Shown in pieces: positions 9,801 to 18,316 of a DNA stretch of 64,000 nt (position 1 is the stretch's first letter; every line of letters starts with the position of its first letter). The notes beneath the pieces are model-generated. The model saw nothing but the letters and a program-made list of their open reading frames with translations, made no database searches and was not told the DNA's origin. The stretch is from positions 2,108,001 to 2,172,000 of the forward strand of contig NZ_CP034570.1 in NCBI RefSeq assembly GCF_003970695.1, given 5' to 3'. This DNA is from Maribacter sp. MJ134 (lineage in GTDB: Bacteria; Bacteroidota; Bacteroidia; Flavobacteriales; Flavobacteriaceae). Position numbers and translations under genes: made by a program.

Positions 9801-12800
9801 TACGCGCCGATAATCAGTTATTTCATGTCAAGACCGACAAACCTTTTTATAATGTTGGGGACATGGCAGAAATCACCTTTTACAGCAATGCGAAAGATTC
9901 GTATGTAACGGTATTGGTTGAAAAAGACAAAAAATTAATACGGAAGGAAATTCTTAGGTTTGAACAAGGCTGCAAAACAATCACCGTTCCCGTAACTGCG
10001 GAAGATGTGGGCGGTTTTATCGTAAGATACCATTTTACGGTATTTAATTCGTTCCGAGCAGGTAGTGTACCTATCAGCGTTCCCTATCCCAATACGGACC
10101 TAGAGATTGAGACCCTTACCTTTAGGGACAAACTACAACCGGGAACCGATGAAACATGGAGTTTCAAGATAAAAGGACCTAAAGGAGAAAAAGTTACCGC
10201 GGAACTACTCACAAGTATGTACGACGCCTCTCTAGATCAATTCAGGGGACATAGTTGGAACTTTAACCCCATTGCCAGACCTTATTACTATTCTGACTCT
10301 TATACGAACGCTAGCCAAAGTTTTGGAACGAAATCGTTCAGGAAGTACGATGCTAATTTTCTGATAGATGCCGTACCTGACCTAAGCTTTGATAGTTTTG
10401 AGTGGTTTGGTCTAGATTTCAGAAATCCACGGTATGCCCAACGCAACTATTTAAAAAGAAGACAAGCAAGCTTACGGAACGCTTCCTACGTTGATGCAAC
10501 GATTAAAAAAGGATATATAAGCGGTACCGTATACGATCAGGATGGTCAACCGTTACCTGGTGTAAATGTAGTTATCTCGGGAACTACCGAGGGAACGCAA
10601 ACCGATTTCGATGGTAACTTTTCCATCAAGGCCGCCGTGGGTCAAGAACTGATACTTACGTTCATAGGACAGGTAACGCTACGGCAGAAGGTTGGCACGG
10701 ATAATTTTTATGTTTTTTACATGCAAGAGGACTCCGCAGCCCTTGAGGAGGTGGTTGTTATGGGGTATGGAACACAAAAAAGAAAATCCGTTACGGGAGC
10801 CGTTGCTATGGAAATGGCAGAAGATAATATGGAAATGGAGGTCGCAGATGCTCTTCAAGGAAGAGCGGCAGGTGTAAATATTTCTTCCGCTGCCGGTGCT
10901 CCCGGAGCAGGTACGAAAGTGAAAGTACGAGGAGAATCTTCTCAAAAAACGCTTTCTGAAAAAATAGATTTCAGCTCAATCAAAATCCGCAAAAACCCTC
11001 AAGAAACCGCTTTCTTTTTTCCACAGCTACGCACGGATAAAGACGGCACGGTAAGCTTCAGTTTTACGACTCCGGAGGCCTTAACGCGGTGGAACGTACA
11101 ATTACTAGGGTATACCAAAGACTTGAAAACGGCAAGCACTAGACTTTCCGCTGTAACGCAAAAAGAATTGATGGTTTTACCCAACCCGCCACGCTTTTTA
11201 CGTGAGGGTGATGAAATTACCATTAGTAGTAAAATTTCGAATCTATCCGATAAATACTTAAGTGGTTCCAGTCAGTTGGAATTAACGGACGTCATTACCG
11301 GAAAATCCGTAGACTCACTTCTATTGAATAACCGCAATACACAAGACTTTCAGGTTGATGCCAAGGGAAATACACAACTTTCATGGACCATCAGCATTCC
11401 TAAAGGACTGCAAGGCGTTCAATATAAAATCGTTGCCAAGGCCGGAGATTTTAGCGATGGTGAACAAAATGTATTACCCGTACTAACAAACCGTATGTTG
11501 GTGACGGAAACACTTCCCATGTGGGTGCGGAGCAATCAGACAAAAACCTTTACGTTGGACAAGTTGAAGGATAATACCTCAACTACCTTGAGCAACCATA
11601 AGTTAACTTTGGAAATGACCTCTAATCCGGCATGGTACGCCGTGCAGGCACTCCCCTACTTAATGGAATATCCTTATGAGTGTAATGAGCAGACCTTTTC
11701 TAGGTACTATGCCAATACGTTGGCAACTCATATTGCCAATTCCAATCCAAGAATTGAAGAAGTATTTCAACAATGGGCAAATACTGATGCTTTGTTAAGT
11801 AATCTGGAGAAGAATCAAGAACTGAAATCATTGCTCATTCAAGAAACCCCATGGTTGCGAGACGCCCAGTCCGAAAGTCAACAGAAAAAACGTATTGGGT
11901 TACTTTTCAATTTAAATAAAATGAAGAGCGAGCAAGAGATAGCTCTAAGAAAACTGGAAAACAATCAAATGTACTCTGGTGCTTGGCCTTGGTTTAACGG
12001 TGGCCGTGAAAACAGATACATTACCCAACATATTATTACCGGATTAGGTCATCTAAGACACCTGTCCGTTGCTGCAGATGACAAGGAACTGAGAATGATC
12101 AAGAAAGCGGTCCGTTACTTGGACAATGCCTTTGTAGAGGAATATAGGCAAATGAAAAAATATGCCACTGATCTGTCAAAAGACCATTTGAACGATACAC
12201 AAATTCAGTACCTGTACATGAGAAGTTTTTTCGAGGATATTAAGACGTCAAAGCAGGTAGATGAAATCAGCACCTATTATTTAGGACAATCACGCAAGTA
12301 TTGGACAAAAAGAAACCTTTACACCAAGGGAATGTTGGCCCTTGTTATGCAACGAAACGGAGATGAAAAAACAGCTACCAGAATATTACGTTCCCTGAAG
12401 GAGAATAGTATTGTATCCGATGAATTGGGCATGTACTGGAAAGAAAACACCAGTTCCTGGTATTGGTACCAAGCACCAATTGAAACGCAGGCATTACTTA
12501 TCGAAGCTTTTTCTGAGATTGATGGTGACCTTACCACTATTGATAATTTAAAAATTTGGTTGTTAAAAAACAAGCAGACCAATCAATGGAAAACTACGAA
12601 AGCAACCACAGAAGCGGTTTATGCTTTACTCCTAAAAGGTAGCGACTGGCTATCGGTTACAGAAGCGGTCAGTGTTTTGGTCGGCGAGGAAAAAATAGCT
12701 CCTTCCAAATTAGAAAATGTAAAAATTGAAGCGGGTACCGGTTACTACAAAACGTCTTGGGCTGGCTCAGAAGTGGAATCCAAAATGGCCGAGGTACAGA

Positions 12801-13312
12801 TTGCAAAAAAAGGTGAAGGTATTGCATGGGGTGCATTATACTGGCAATATTTTGAAGAATTGGACAAGATAACTTCTGCTGATACCCCGTTGCAGCTCAA
12901 AAAGAAATTATTCCTGAAAAAGAACACTGGCACAGGAGAAACAATTTCTGAAATCACCAAGTCAACTGAGTTGAAGGTGGGTGATCTGGTCCGTGTACGT
13001 ATTGAATTGAAATCGGACAGAAATATGGAATTTCTACATATGAAAGATATGCGCGCCGCAGGTTTTGAACCCATAAATGTACTATCTCAATACAAATGGC
13101 AAGACGGCCTAGGCTATTACGAAAGCACCAAGGATGCGAGCACCAATTTCTTTTTTGACTACCTGCCCAAAGGCGTTTATGTTTTTGAATATGATGTGCG
13201 CGTGAACAACTCTGGAGATTTCAGCAACGGCATTACCTCAATACAAAGTATGTACGCGCCAGAGTTCAGCAGCCATAGCGAGGGTGTTCGTGTAAAGGTG
13301 ACAAATGAATAA
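6899..13312 (+). CDS. Giant alpha-2-macroglobulin-family protein with inserted carboxypeptidase-regulatory and SusC-plug-like segment
   Basis: A 2137-aa exported protein; the ATG at 6899 gives a clean signal peptide (MKTLIATFSVILFSQLLPAQ), better than the frame opening at 6851. An MG2-type motif lies near residue 593 (FKDRSIYRPGQALYFKG) and the A2M core near 1371 (FFPQLRTDKDGTVSFSF, LTRWNVQLLGY). The thioester motif CNEQ is at Cys1595, and a bacterial C-terminal MG10-like end (AAGFEPINVLSQYKW) closes it. Between roughly 1204 and 1350 sits an insert: a CarboxypepD_reg-like repeat (GTVYDQDGQPLPGVNV) and then SusC plug phrases (EEVVVMGYGTQKRKSVTGAV, ALQGRAAGVNISS). Bacterial A2Ms are proposed periplasmic protease traps; the insert's role is unknown. 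No lipobox is present. Confidence 0.88.
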   Translation: MKTLIATFSVILFSQLLPAQEPNLSYEQMWAKVHKLEREVLTKSALEIVETINAKAKKEEQHSQVIKSLLFKAKYGLILEEDAKLKTITNLKVEISKANFPVKNVLESYLANLYWQYYQQNRYQFYNRTATDTKIDSVDFRTWDLTTLFNEIGFRFEQSLANPKKLQKETLKDFKEILHEQEGSKTFRPSLFDVLAHTALDFYKTNENSITRPADKFEIRDPELLCEAYGFTQLNIPMDDRTSLQQRALGIYQQLLTFHFPNPRLDALVTVDVERLRFIHTNAVFEDKDEVYLSVLQQSAERLVQHEVSALYNHEIAQLLQHQGNTYNTSNEATQWKLKEAIAICDATIAKFPDSRGGQKCAALKSRILASELQLTSEKQLAVSKPSRLLVNYKNHKSLNLKAYAISQIQRKKLEELYPIKKQLAYIQDLKARASWTVQLKDEGDYQRHSIEIPLPALEAGQYVILATRADTDEKSNTEKSFAFSTLQVTDLAFTETKMPNQHIFQVVDRNTGKPKAGAEITLYYRKNYRGSVLRKSLVTDKNGFSAMDLNRSSISIETTKIEHGKETAFFEGTYINQKRRDTKKPQITYKAFVFKDRSIYRPGQALYFKGVLIENNDTVSKVASEEAVTVGLYDVNGQKVSEMDLQTNDFGSFTGEFILPNTGLTGMFYLEVYGVSGLVDQDFYFFVEEYKRPKFETSFKPVTETYRVNDSITVKGTANAFAGSTVSVAKVSYRVQRNVNYPQWYYWSRPYNYGEPQEIALGETTTDSDGSYEITFKALPDLSADKASLPTFSYYVTADVTDINGETRSTATTVQVGYHAMTASIMVDGPLNTSAKNQKINISTQNLNGQNVFAKGVLKMYKLKAPEYVLRDRPWPAPDYNYWGKKDFKTLYPHDSYSNEHDPKTWEKGKLVLETDFDTEKSTQITLKNLKKWNSGLYIIELETKDIFGQKVTAKTKTSVHNGKEKIRADNQLFHVKTDKPFYNVGDMAEITFYSNAKDSYVTVLVEKDKKLIRKEILRFEQGCKTITVPVTAEDVGGFIVRYHFTVFNSFRAGSVPISVPYPNTDLEIETLTFRDKLQPGTDETWSFKIKGPKGEKVTAELLTSMYDASLDQFRGHSWNFNPIARPYYYSDSYTNASQSFGTKSFRKYDANFLIDAVPDLSFDSFEWFGLDFRNPRYAQRNYLKRRQASLRNASYVDATIKKGYISGTVYDQDGQPLPGVNVVISGTTEGTQTDFDGNFSIKAAVGQELILTFIGQVTLRQKVGTDNFYVFYMQEDSAALEEVVVMGYGTQKRKSVTGAVAMEMAEDNMEMEVADALQGRAAGVNISSAAGAPGAGTKVKVRGESSQKTLSEKIDFSSIKIRKNPQETAFFFPQLRTDKDGTVSFSFTTPEALTRWNVQLLGYTKDLKTASTRLSAVTQKELMVLPNPPRFLREGDEITISSKISNLSDKYLSGSSQLELTDVITGKSVDSLLLNNRNTQDFQVDAKGNTQLSWTISIPKGLQGVQYKIVAKAGDFSDGEQNVLPVLTNRMLVTETLPMWVRSNQTKTFTLDKLKDNTSTTLSNHKLTLEMTSNPAWYAVQALPYLMEYPYECNEQTFSRYYANTLATHIANSNPRIEEVFQQWANTDALLSNLEKNQELKSLLIQETPWLRDAQSESQQKKRIGLLFNLNKMKSEQEIALRKLENNQMYSGAWPWFNGGRENRYITQHIITGLGHLRHLSVAADDKELRMIKKAVRYLDNAFVEEYRQMKKYATDLSKDHLNDTQIQYLYMRSFFEDIKTSKQVDEISTYYLGQSRKYWTKRNLYTKGMLALVMQRNGDEKTATRILRSLKENSIVSDELGMYWKENTSSWYWYQAPIETQALLIEAFSEIDGDLTTIDNLKIWLLKNKQTNQWKTTKATTEAVYALLLKGSDWLSVTEAVSVLVGEEKIAPSKLENVKIEAGTGYYKTSWAGSEVESKMAEVQIAKKGEGIAWGALYWQYFEELDKITSADTPLQLKKKLFLKKNTGTGETISEITKSTELKVGDLVRVRIELKSDRNMEFLHMKDMRAAGFEPINVLSQYKWQDGLGYYESTKDASTNFFFDYLPKGVYVFEYDVRVNNSGDFSNGITSIQSMYAPEFSSHSEGVRVKVTNE

Positions 13313-13482
13313 CCGGAGTCAAAACACACTCTTAAAATCAACTATTCATACCTAAGTTTGATACTTGAACTTGAATTTAGCCCAAGAAGCCCAGTCACTC
13401 ATTAAAAAGACCCTTTCACGAATTACCGGTTTTTATAACCCCTAGCATACCATAGCTTAGAGGTGTAATCCTAAAACCACAT

Positions 13483-14220
13483 GTGATGAAAAACGCAATT
13501 TGTATCTCAGTAAAAAAACCATGTTCAGAAAATTTCGAAAACTTCGACAAAACCAAAAAAGGAGGATTTTGCCTATCTTGTAACCTAGAAGTTATAGATT
13601 TTAGTCTAATGTCAGAAACAGCACTTATGAATCATTTTAGTAGTGGCGAGAAAAAGACGTGCGGACGTTTTAAGACCTCCCAACTCAAATCCTACAAAAC
13701 CAACACGACCCATCATTTACCTACAAATCTATTCGCAAAAAAGCTGGGGATGCTAAGCTTTTCATTACTCTCTTTATGCGTGTTGAATGCTGTTAACGCG
13801 CAAGATAGCAAACCGCAATTACCGAAAAATATATCGCAAACCAGTTTCAATCTTAATCAAAGTATTGTCAACCCTAAATTGGTTCAAGAACTGACCGTAA
13901 GGGGAACCGTTCTAGATGAAGAAAACCTTCCTCTTCCCGGAGCTAATGTATTCTTAAAAGGAACCAATGTGGGTGTATCTACGGATTTTGACGGGAAATT
14001 TGAATTTCCACAAGTATTAGAAGTCGGTGATATTCTGCTTTTTAGTTATTTGGGTTACGAAACCAAAGCATATATAGTCCCGGAAAGTACCGCAGGAGTA
14101 TTGGATATTACGATTAATTTTGATTTCGCAGATGTAGAACTAATGGGTGAAGTAGACGTAGAAGGTGTTTTTTCCTCTAAGAGAACCTTCTTCCAAAAAG
14201 TGGCAGATTTATTCCGATAA
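13483..14220 (+). CDS. Membrane protein with Cys-rich N-terminus and CarboxypepD_reg-like domain
   Basis: A 245-aa protein in three parts. Residues 1-65 hold a Cys-rich segment (KKPCSENFENF, GGFCLSCNLEVIDFS, KKTCGRF), four Cys spaced as a possible zinc knuckle; this prefix recurs in flavobacterial proteins as I remember them. Next comes a hydrophobic segment (about 88-104, ending NAVNAQ). Last is a carboxypeptidase-regulatory-like beta domain (VRGTVLDEENLPLPGANVFLKG ... STDFDGKFEF, split here by position about 128-215). If the hydrophobic part is an anchor, the Cys domain is cytoplasmic and the beta domain periplasmic. Its stop overlaps the next gene's ATG (TAATG), so expression is coupled. 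Confidence 0.75.
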   Translation: MMKNAICISVKKPCSENFENFDKTKKGGFCLSCNLEVIDFSLMSETALMNHFSSGEKKTCGRFKTSQLKSYKTNTTHHLPTNLFAKKLGMLSFSLLSLCVLNAVNAQDSKPQLPKNISQTSFNLNQSIVNPKLVQELTVRGTVLDEENLPLPGANVFLKGTNVGVSTDFDGKFEFPQVLEVGDILLFSYLGYETKAYIVPESTAGVLDITINFDFADVELMGEVDVEGVFSSKRTFFQKVADLFR

Positions 14221-15233
14221 TGAAATTAGTCTACCTTTTTATTCTAACGGGATTGTATAATTCTTATGGGCAACGATCGGATTTTTTAGAAATAGACTTT
14301 AAAAAAGCCGATAGTGTTGCGCTATCCCATAAAGGTACATCACTTAAAAATTTACCGCTGCTTACCTATAAGCTTACAGGTAATTTTACCACGGATGTGG
14401 AGAAATTTAGGGCCATTTATACTTGGGTCTGCACCAATATTGAAAATGACTACACTGCTTATTTAAGAACAAGTAACAAACGTAAAAAACTATCCGATGA
14501 CAGGGAGGGGTTTTTAAAATGGAATCATTCTTTTACACCAAAAGTGTTTGAAAAATTATTGACAACCAAAAAGACCGCCTGCACGGGGTATGCCTATCTT
14601 ATTAAGGAAATGGCCAACTTGGCGGGGCTTAAAAGTGAAATCGTAGATGGCCACGGACGTACGGCCACCTTAAGACTGCAGGAAGAAAGTAGTGCCAACC
14701 ATTCTTGGAACACCATTTTATTACAGAATAAATGGTATGTGTGCGATGCCACATGGTCCGCAGGTCTTATCGTCGTAGAGGAAGATGGCCCTAGATTCAA
14801 AAGTCAATATACGGATGGATACTTCTTGGCCGAACCACAATTATTCATAAAAAATCATTATCCCTTAGAAGCCAAATGGTCCTTACTTGAGAAGGTTCCC
14901 AGTTATACTGAATTCATAACAGGACCTGTGGTCTATAAACAGGCCTTTTCTAACAATATCATCCCGATAGCGCCGCAACAAATGTATTTAGAAACGGTTA
15001 AAAACAAGAGTGTTTCATTTGAACTGACCACTCCTAAGTTGGTCAATGAGAAGGAGCTAAACCTGCTACTGGTCCATAATGGGGCAACAACCAAAATAGA
15101 ACCAGAAATAACAAATAATGATACAGGGCACACTTTAAAACACCGCTTTGAAAGAGCAGGAAGCTTTGATGTTCACGTGCAATATAAAGATGCTATAGTA
15201 GCTACCTATGTAGTTAAAGTAAGGCGGAAATGA
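14220..15233 (+). CDS. Exported transglutaminase-like protein
   Basis: A 337-aa protein with a signal peptide (ends NSYGQ) and a transglutaminase/protease-like core. The catalytic triad is readable: Cys121 in KKTACTGYAYLIKEM, His161 in ANHSWNTI, Asp176 in WYVCDATWSAG. The C-terminal third (about 240-337) is a beta-sandwich-like tail. Bacterial homologues are usually cysteine proteases or amidases of the envelope, not cross-linkers; the substrate is unknown. It is translationally coupled to the CarboxypepD_reg-like protein, and the pair follows the alpha-2-macroglobulin gene, suggesting an envelope peptidase theme. The end is convergent with the LytTR regulator. Confidence 0.85.
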   Translation: MKLVYLFILTGLYNSYGQRSDFLEIDFKKADSVALSHKGTSLKNLPLLTYKLTGNFTTDVEKFRAIYTWVCTNIENDYTAYLRTSNKRKKLSDDREGFLKWNHSFTPKVFEKLLTTKKTACTGYAYLIKEMANLAGLKSEIVDGHGRTATLRLQEESSANHSWNTILLQNKWYVCDATWSAGLIVVEEDGPRFKSQYTDGYFLAEPQLFIKNHYPLEAKWSLLEKVPSYTEFITGPVVYKQAFSNNIIPIAPQQMYLETVKNKSVSFELTTPKLVNEKELNLLLVHNGATTKIEPEITNNDTGHTLKHRFERAGSFDVHVQYKDAIVATYVVKVRRK

Positions 15234-15244
15234 TTTTTCCTGCA

Positions 15245-15979
15245 TTAAAGACTCATTTTGTCCTTGAACAAATACGATTGTCTTCTAGATACTTCTATCT
15301 CGTCCGAATTGGCCATGGTCAATTTTAGTTTACCATTGAACCAGGGGACTACATCCGTTATAAAATTGGTATTTATTATTTGTTGGCGGTTGGCTCTAAA
15401 AAAATACTTTTCCGGTAGTTTCTCCTCCACCTGATTTAAAGATTTGTAAAGCATTGGACTCTCCTCTTGAAAAAATACCCTGGTATAATTTCCCACGATT
15501 TCAAAATGAGAAATATCCCCTACTTTCACCAACCAGCACTTTTCACCATCCTTAATGAATATTTGACTGTTTCCCGTAAGGCGTTCGCTAGGGACTAGAG
15601 CTTCTTCCTTTTCGGCATCAAGCTTGTCCTCTACTTTGGCTATCGCCTGAGCAAAACGTTTTTCGTTGATGGGCTTCAGCAAATAGTCCAGTGCATTATA
15701 CTCAAAAGATTTTATGGCGTATTCGTCAAAAGCAGTGGTAAAAATGGTTATTGGCACTTCATCTAGCATTTCCAGTAATTCAAATCCGTCTTTCTCTGGC
15801 ATATTAATATCCAAAAAAAGTAAATCTGGGCGGCTCTCCTGAATTAATTTGTAACCATCGTCTACATTTTCCGCCTCACCTATAATCGTTATCTGTTCAT
15901 GCTTTTTAATGAGTTCTTTGAGCTCATTGCGTGCCAAGCGAGAGTCTTCTACTAGTACCGCTTTAATGGTATTACTCAT
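15245..15979 (-). CDS. LytTR-family response regulator
   Basis: A 244-aa response regulator: N-terminal receiver with phospho-acceptor Asp57 (PDLLFLDINMPEKDG), the Thr of FTTAFDEYA and the Lys of YLLKP. It has a C-terminal LytTR DNA-binding domain (FIKDGEKCWLVKVGDISHFE, FRANRQQIINTNFI). LytTR regulators pair with LytS-like kinases. Its ATG overlaps the kinase stop by 4 nt, so it is the kinase's cognate partner. Target genes are not visible from the sequence. Confidence 0.93.
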   Translation of the reverse strand: MSNTIKAVLVEDSRLARNELKELIKKHEQITIIGEAENVDDGYKLIQESRPDLLFLDINMPEKDGFELLEMLDEVPITIFTTAFDEYAIKSFEYNALDYLLKPINEKRFAQAIAKVEDKLDAEKEEALVPSERLTGNSQIFIKDGEKCWLVKVGDISHFEIVGNYTRVFFQEESPMLYKSLNQVEEKLPEKYFFRANRQQIINTNFITDVVPWFNGKLKLTMANSDEIEVSRRQSYLFKDKMSL

Positions 15980-17046
15980 GACAAGGGTATTTTAATGGTT
16001 GCCACTACTTCCCCGTTAACCTCTTTAAGCATAAAAGAAGCCTTTGCGCCATAAAGTAAACGCAAACGTTGCTTAATATTCTTTAGTCCTAACTGGGTAG
16101 AATTATGAGCTATCATGAGTTTACCCGTATTACTTACCTGTATAGAGAGTAGGTTTTCTGTTTTTTCCGCTATCAGCTTTATCGTGCCACCAGATTTAAG
16201 GTTAGAAATTCCGTGTTTTGTGGCATTCTCAATGAGCAGCTGAATGATCATTGGAGGTATCTGAAAACCTAGGGTGTTCTCATCGATTTCCTTTATAAAA
16301 TCCAAACGGTCTTCAAACTGAATTTTAGAAAGAGCTATGTAATTATCTACCATCTCTAGCTCTTCCTCTAGTGAGATGGCATTCATATTATTTTTTGTCA
16401 ATGAATAGCGAAGCATTTCTGATAGCTTGGTTAGCATATCCCTAGATTTTTCTACGTCCTCTAGCATAAGACCCCTTATATTGTTGAGACTATTGAACAT
16501 AAAATGGGGGTTTATCTGTCCCTTTAACGTATTTAACTGTGCTTGTTTTAGGGTACTGTTAAGTTCAGCACGTTCCAAGCGATTTGCATTGAGTTTTGCC
16601 GCAATTTTAACGGACATGTAAAAAATGGTCCACCCCATTATGGTGATTAGGGAATTGATCAATAACAGCCCAATTCCAAAATCCTTATACATCTCCGGAA
16701 CTTTTACGTGCTCCTCCGAAAACTTCCCTACAAAATGACCAAAACCGTAGGAAAGGCCAAAATATAAGAATGCCGCCACACCAATACCAGCCAGAATTTT
16801 TAGAAGCTGTTTAGAATCAAAAGCATCGAAATTTAAGACTTTCTTTAGGAAAGAACGTAATAAACTAGTCGTGAGAACACCTATTAAGAACGTAGATGCT
16901 AGCCCATAGTAGAACAACTTACTCGCCTTATACCCATCCATATCGGGAGTAAAGGCATAGGCAATAAAAACCAGTCCGCCCCAGCCTAAAAACTGTACGG
17001 CCCAGAAGTAGAAATGCCATCTGTGTCTCTTTATAAATGAACTCAT
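15976..17046 (-). CDS. LytS-type membrane sensor histidine kinase
   Basis: A 356-aa kinase with four predicted membrane segments in the first half (about residues 12-32, 46-62, 83-100, 124-148) and a His_kinase (PF06580-type) domain with the phospho-acceptor His181 in GQINPHFMFNSLNNI. This is followed by an ATPase region (IPPMIIQLLIENATKHGI, N box, and GLKNIKQRLRLLYG). It has no periplasmic sensor domain, so it may sense a membrane signal. It is co-transcribed with the LytTR regulator. A TATATTTG -7 box lies upstream at 17074-17067. Confidence 0.92.
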   Translation of the reverse strand: MSSFIKRHRWHFYFWAVQFLGWGGLVFIAYAFTPDMDGYKASKLFYYGLASTFLIGVLTTSLLRSFLKKVLNFDAFDSKQLLKILAGIGVAAFLYFGLSYGFGHFVGKFSEEHVKVPEMYKDFGIGLLLINSLITIMGWTIFYMSVKIAAKLNANRLERAELNSTLKQAQLNTLKGQINPHFMFNSLNNIRGLMLEDVEKSRDMLTKLSEMLRYSLTKNNMNAISLEEELEMVDNYIALSKIQFEDRLDFIKEIDENTLGFQIPPMIIQLLIENATKHGISNLKSGGTIKLIAEKTENLLSIQVSNTGKLMIAHNSTQLGLKNIKQRLRLLYGAKASFMLKEVNGEVVATIKIPLS

Positions 17047-17066
17047 TTAATCTAAATTTTCAACTT

Positions 17067-17074
17067 CAAATATA
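17067..17074 (-). promoter_or_regulatory. Candidate -7 box (TATATTTG) of the kinase-regulator operon
   Basis: A perfect TAnnTTTG on the minus strand, 20 nt before the kinase ATG (17046). No convincing TTTG at -33 was found, so only half of the promoter is supported. Confidence 0.4.
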
Positions 17075-17209
17075 GTTTATATTCAAGGTACCTGTTGTTC
17101 CTTTCTTGGTCTAGAAAAAAATAGAAATGAGAAGGGATAAAAGTATTTTTACTATTGCGATCATGTTATTGTTTTAAAGCTATTATTACGTGTGGAGAAT
17201 AGAATACAA

Positions 17210-17243
17210 ATACCGCTTAGACCTAGTTGGTTCTAAACGGTAT
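17210..17243 (-). terminator. Hairpin after the 67-aa membrane protein gene
   Basis: ATACCGCTTAGACC and GGTTCTAAACGGTAT form a stem with one mismatch and one bulge around a 5-nt loop, 4 nt past the stop codon of the minus-strand gene at 17248. On the minus strand it is followed by a moderately T-rich stretch (ATTTGTATTCTATTC), consistent with a Rho-independent terminator. Confidence 0.55.
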
Positions 17244-17247
17244 CATA

Positions 17248-17451
17248 CTATTTAAGCATGGAAGGTTCTGTAGAACACTCCTTATTACTTTCCTTGTTCA
17301 AGAGTGATACGCCTACCAAGGTTAAGCCTGCGTAAAGCGGAAAGAAATAATCCATCAAATTTAAACTACTTACTGCTCCGAACAAGGAAACCACAACGGT
17401 TAATACTCCGATACTTAATACTGTTAATTTTGTTTTGTCGATTGTTTTCAT
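17248..17451 (-). CDS. Small membrane protein, 67 aa, unknown function
   Basis: Two hydrophobic segments (about residues 9-29 and 33-51) connected by NLMDYF, with a short charged tail (NKESNKECSTEPSMLK); a lone Cys lies in the tail. I do not recognise the family. It is monocistronic: a terminator-like hairpin follows at 17210-17243 and a 309-bp AT-rich gap precedes it. Support for being real is the hydrophobic pattern, the codon use and the hairpin just after the stop. Confidence 0.55.
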   Translation of the reverse strand: MKTIDKTKLTVLSIGVLTVVVSLFGAVSSLNLMDYFFPLYAGLTLVGVSLLNKESNKECSTEPSMLK

Positions 17452-17760
17452 AATGATATGTTTTTATTATTTAGTTGATTTTATTTTTCAAACTTGATAC
17501 GTTTATTTTTTTAAGTATCTATTTTGTTTGATGGTGTAAATCTAAGTGAGAAATCTAGGGCAGCACACTAAATTATGACGAACGGTAGAAAGAAACGTCC
17601 GAACGGGCATTTTGCTTGACTAAAATGTAACTATTTGATTACAAGTTCTTTATACTGTATTTATTTCGTAAAAAGTAATCAATAATTCCCGTAAAATGGG
17701 TATTTTCGGCGTTTTTAGGGTATTAAAAAGAAGTAGGGTTTCAGCAGATAGTCTTAGGTA
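17452..17760. other. Intergenic stretch, no gene seen
   Basis: 309 bp between the minus-strand 67-aa gene and the end of the DUF4136 gene. It is AT-rich, with T-runs near 17461-17530 that are probably the promoter/leader region of the small membrane protein. I found no ORF above about 22 codons on the minus strand with a plausible protein, and no tRNA-like cloverleaf. The plus-strand frame starting at 17696 is the mirror of the DUF4136 gene. Confidence 0.6.
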
Positions 17761-18285
17761 CTATTTACGAGATTTGGGAGGATATTTATCGAATATTTTA
17801 GCAACAAGTTCCTGCATTTTTTGTTCTTTTTCCACTGGAGTACTGCCTTCCTTAAAAGGACTCTCACTTATGGCCTGCCAAATCAGGATATCTTTCTTTG
17901 CATCTACAAAATCTATTTGTAGTTCACGATTAAGTTTTGGACCACCAACGGGTATGCCTATAGATACTCCTCCGCCAACATTACCACCACCACCTAGGCC
18001 AACACCTACGGAATTACCTGCCTGTGCTCTAAACACAGTACTTTTTATATTAATAAAAATATCCGCCTCTTCCGAGAACATTAACCCTTTGGATTGTAAA
18101 GTAATATCCATGGCCCTCATTAAACGTTTTTCATCCAGTTGATTTAGTCCTGTTTGTAAGTCGGAGAAATAATTATATGTAGTGTACGAGGAAAAATCCG
18201 TATTACGGTCATAATCGTAATCCACTTGTATGGCACCACAAGAGGAGAAAAATAAAAGCAGTAGTAGGTAACTGAAATATTTCAT
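17761..18285 (-). CDS. DUF4136 lipoprotein
   Basis: A lipoprotein of 174 aa from the ATG at 18285 (MKYFSYLLLLLFFSSCGAIQ; another ATG lies 6 nt earlier). The lipobox FSSC places the lipid on Cys16. The body fits DUF4136: DYDRNTDFSSYTTYNYF early, a Gly-rich loop VGVGLGGGGNVGGGVSIG in the middle, and LIWQAISESPFKEGSTPVEKEQKMQ (shown in part) near the C-terminus. The function is unknown. It follows the ion channel gene by about 31 nt, so it is probably in the same transcript. Confidence 0.82.
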   Translation of the reverse strand: MKYFSYLLLLLFFSSCGAIQVDYDYDRNTDFSSYTTYNYFSDLQTGLNQLDEKRLMRAMDITLQSKGLMFSEEADIFINIKSTVFRAQAGNSVGVGLGGGGNVGGGVSIGIPVGGPKLNRELQIDFVDAKKDILIWQAISESPFKEGSTPVEKEQKMQELVAKIFDKYPPKSRK

Positions 18286-18316
18286 TATCAATATTTTACT
18301 TCAATATACGTAAAAA

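Noticed and set aside
17696-18142. Plus-strand frame of 148 codons
   Set aside because: It mirrors the DUF4136 lipoprotein gene, which has lipobox, family motifs and normal length.
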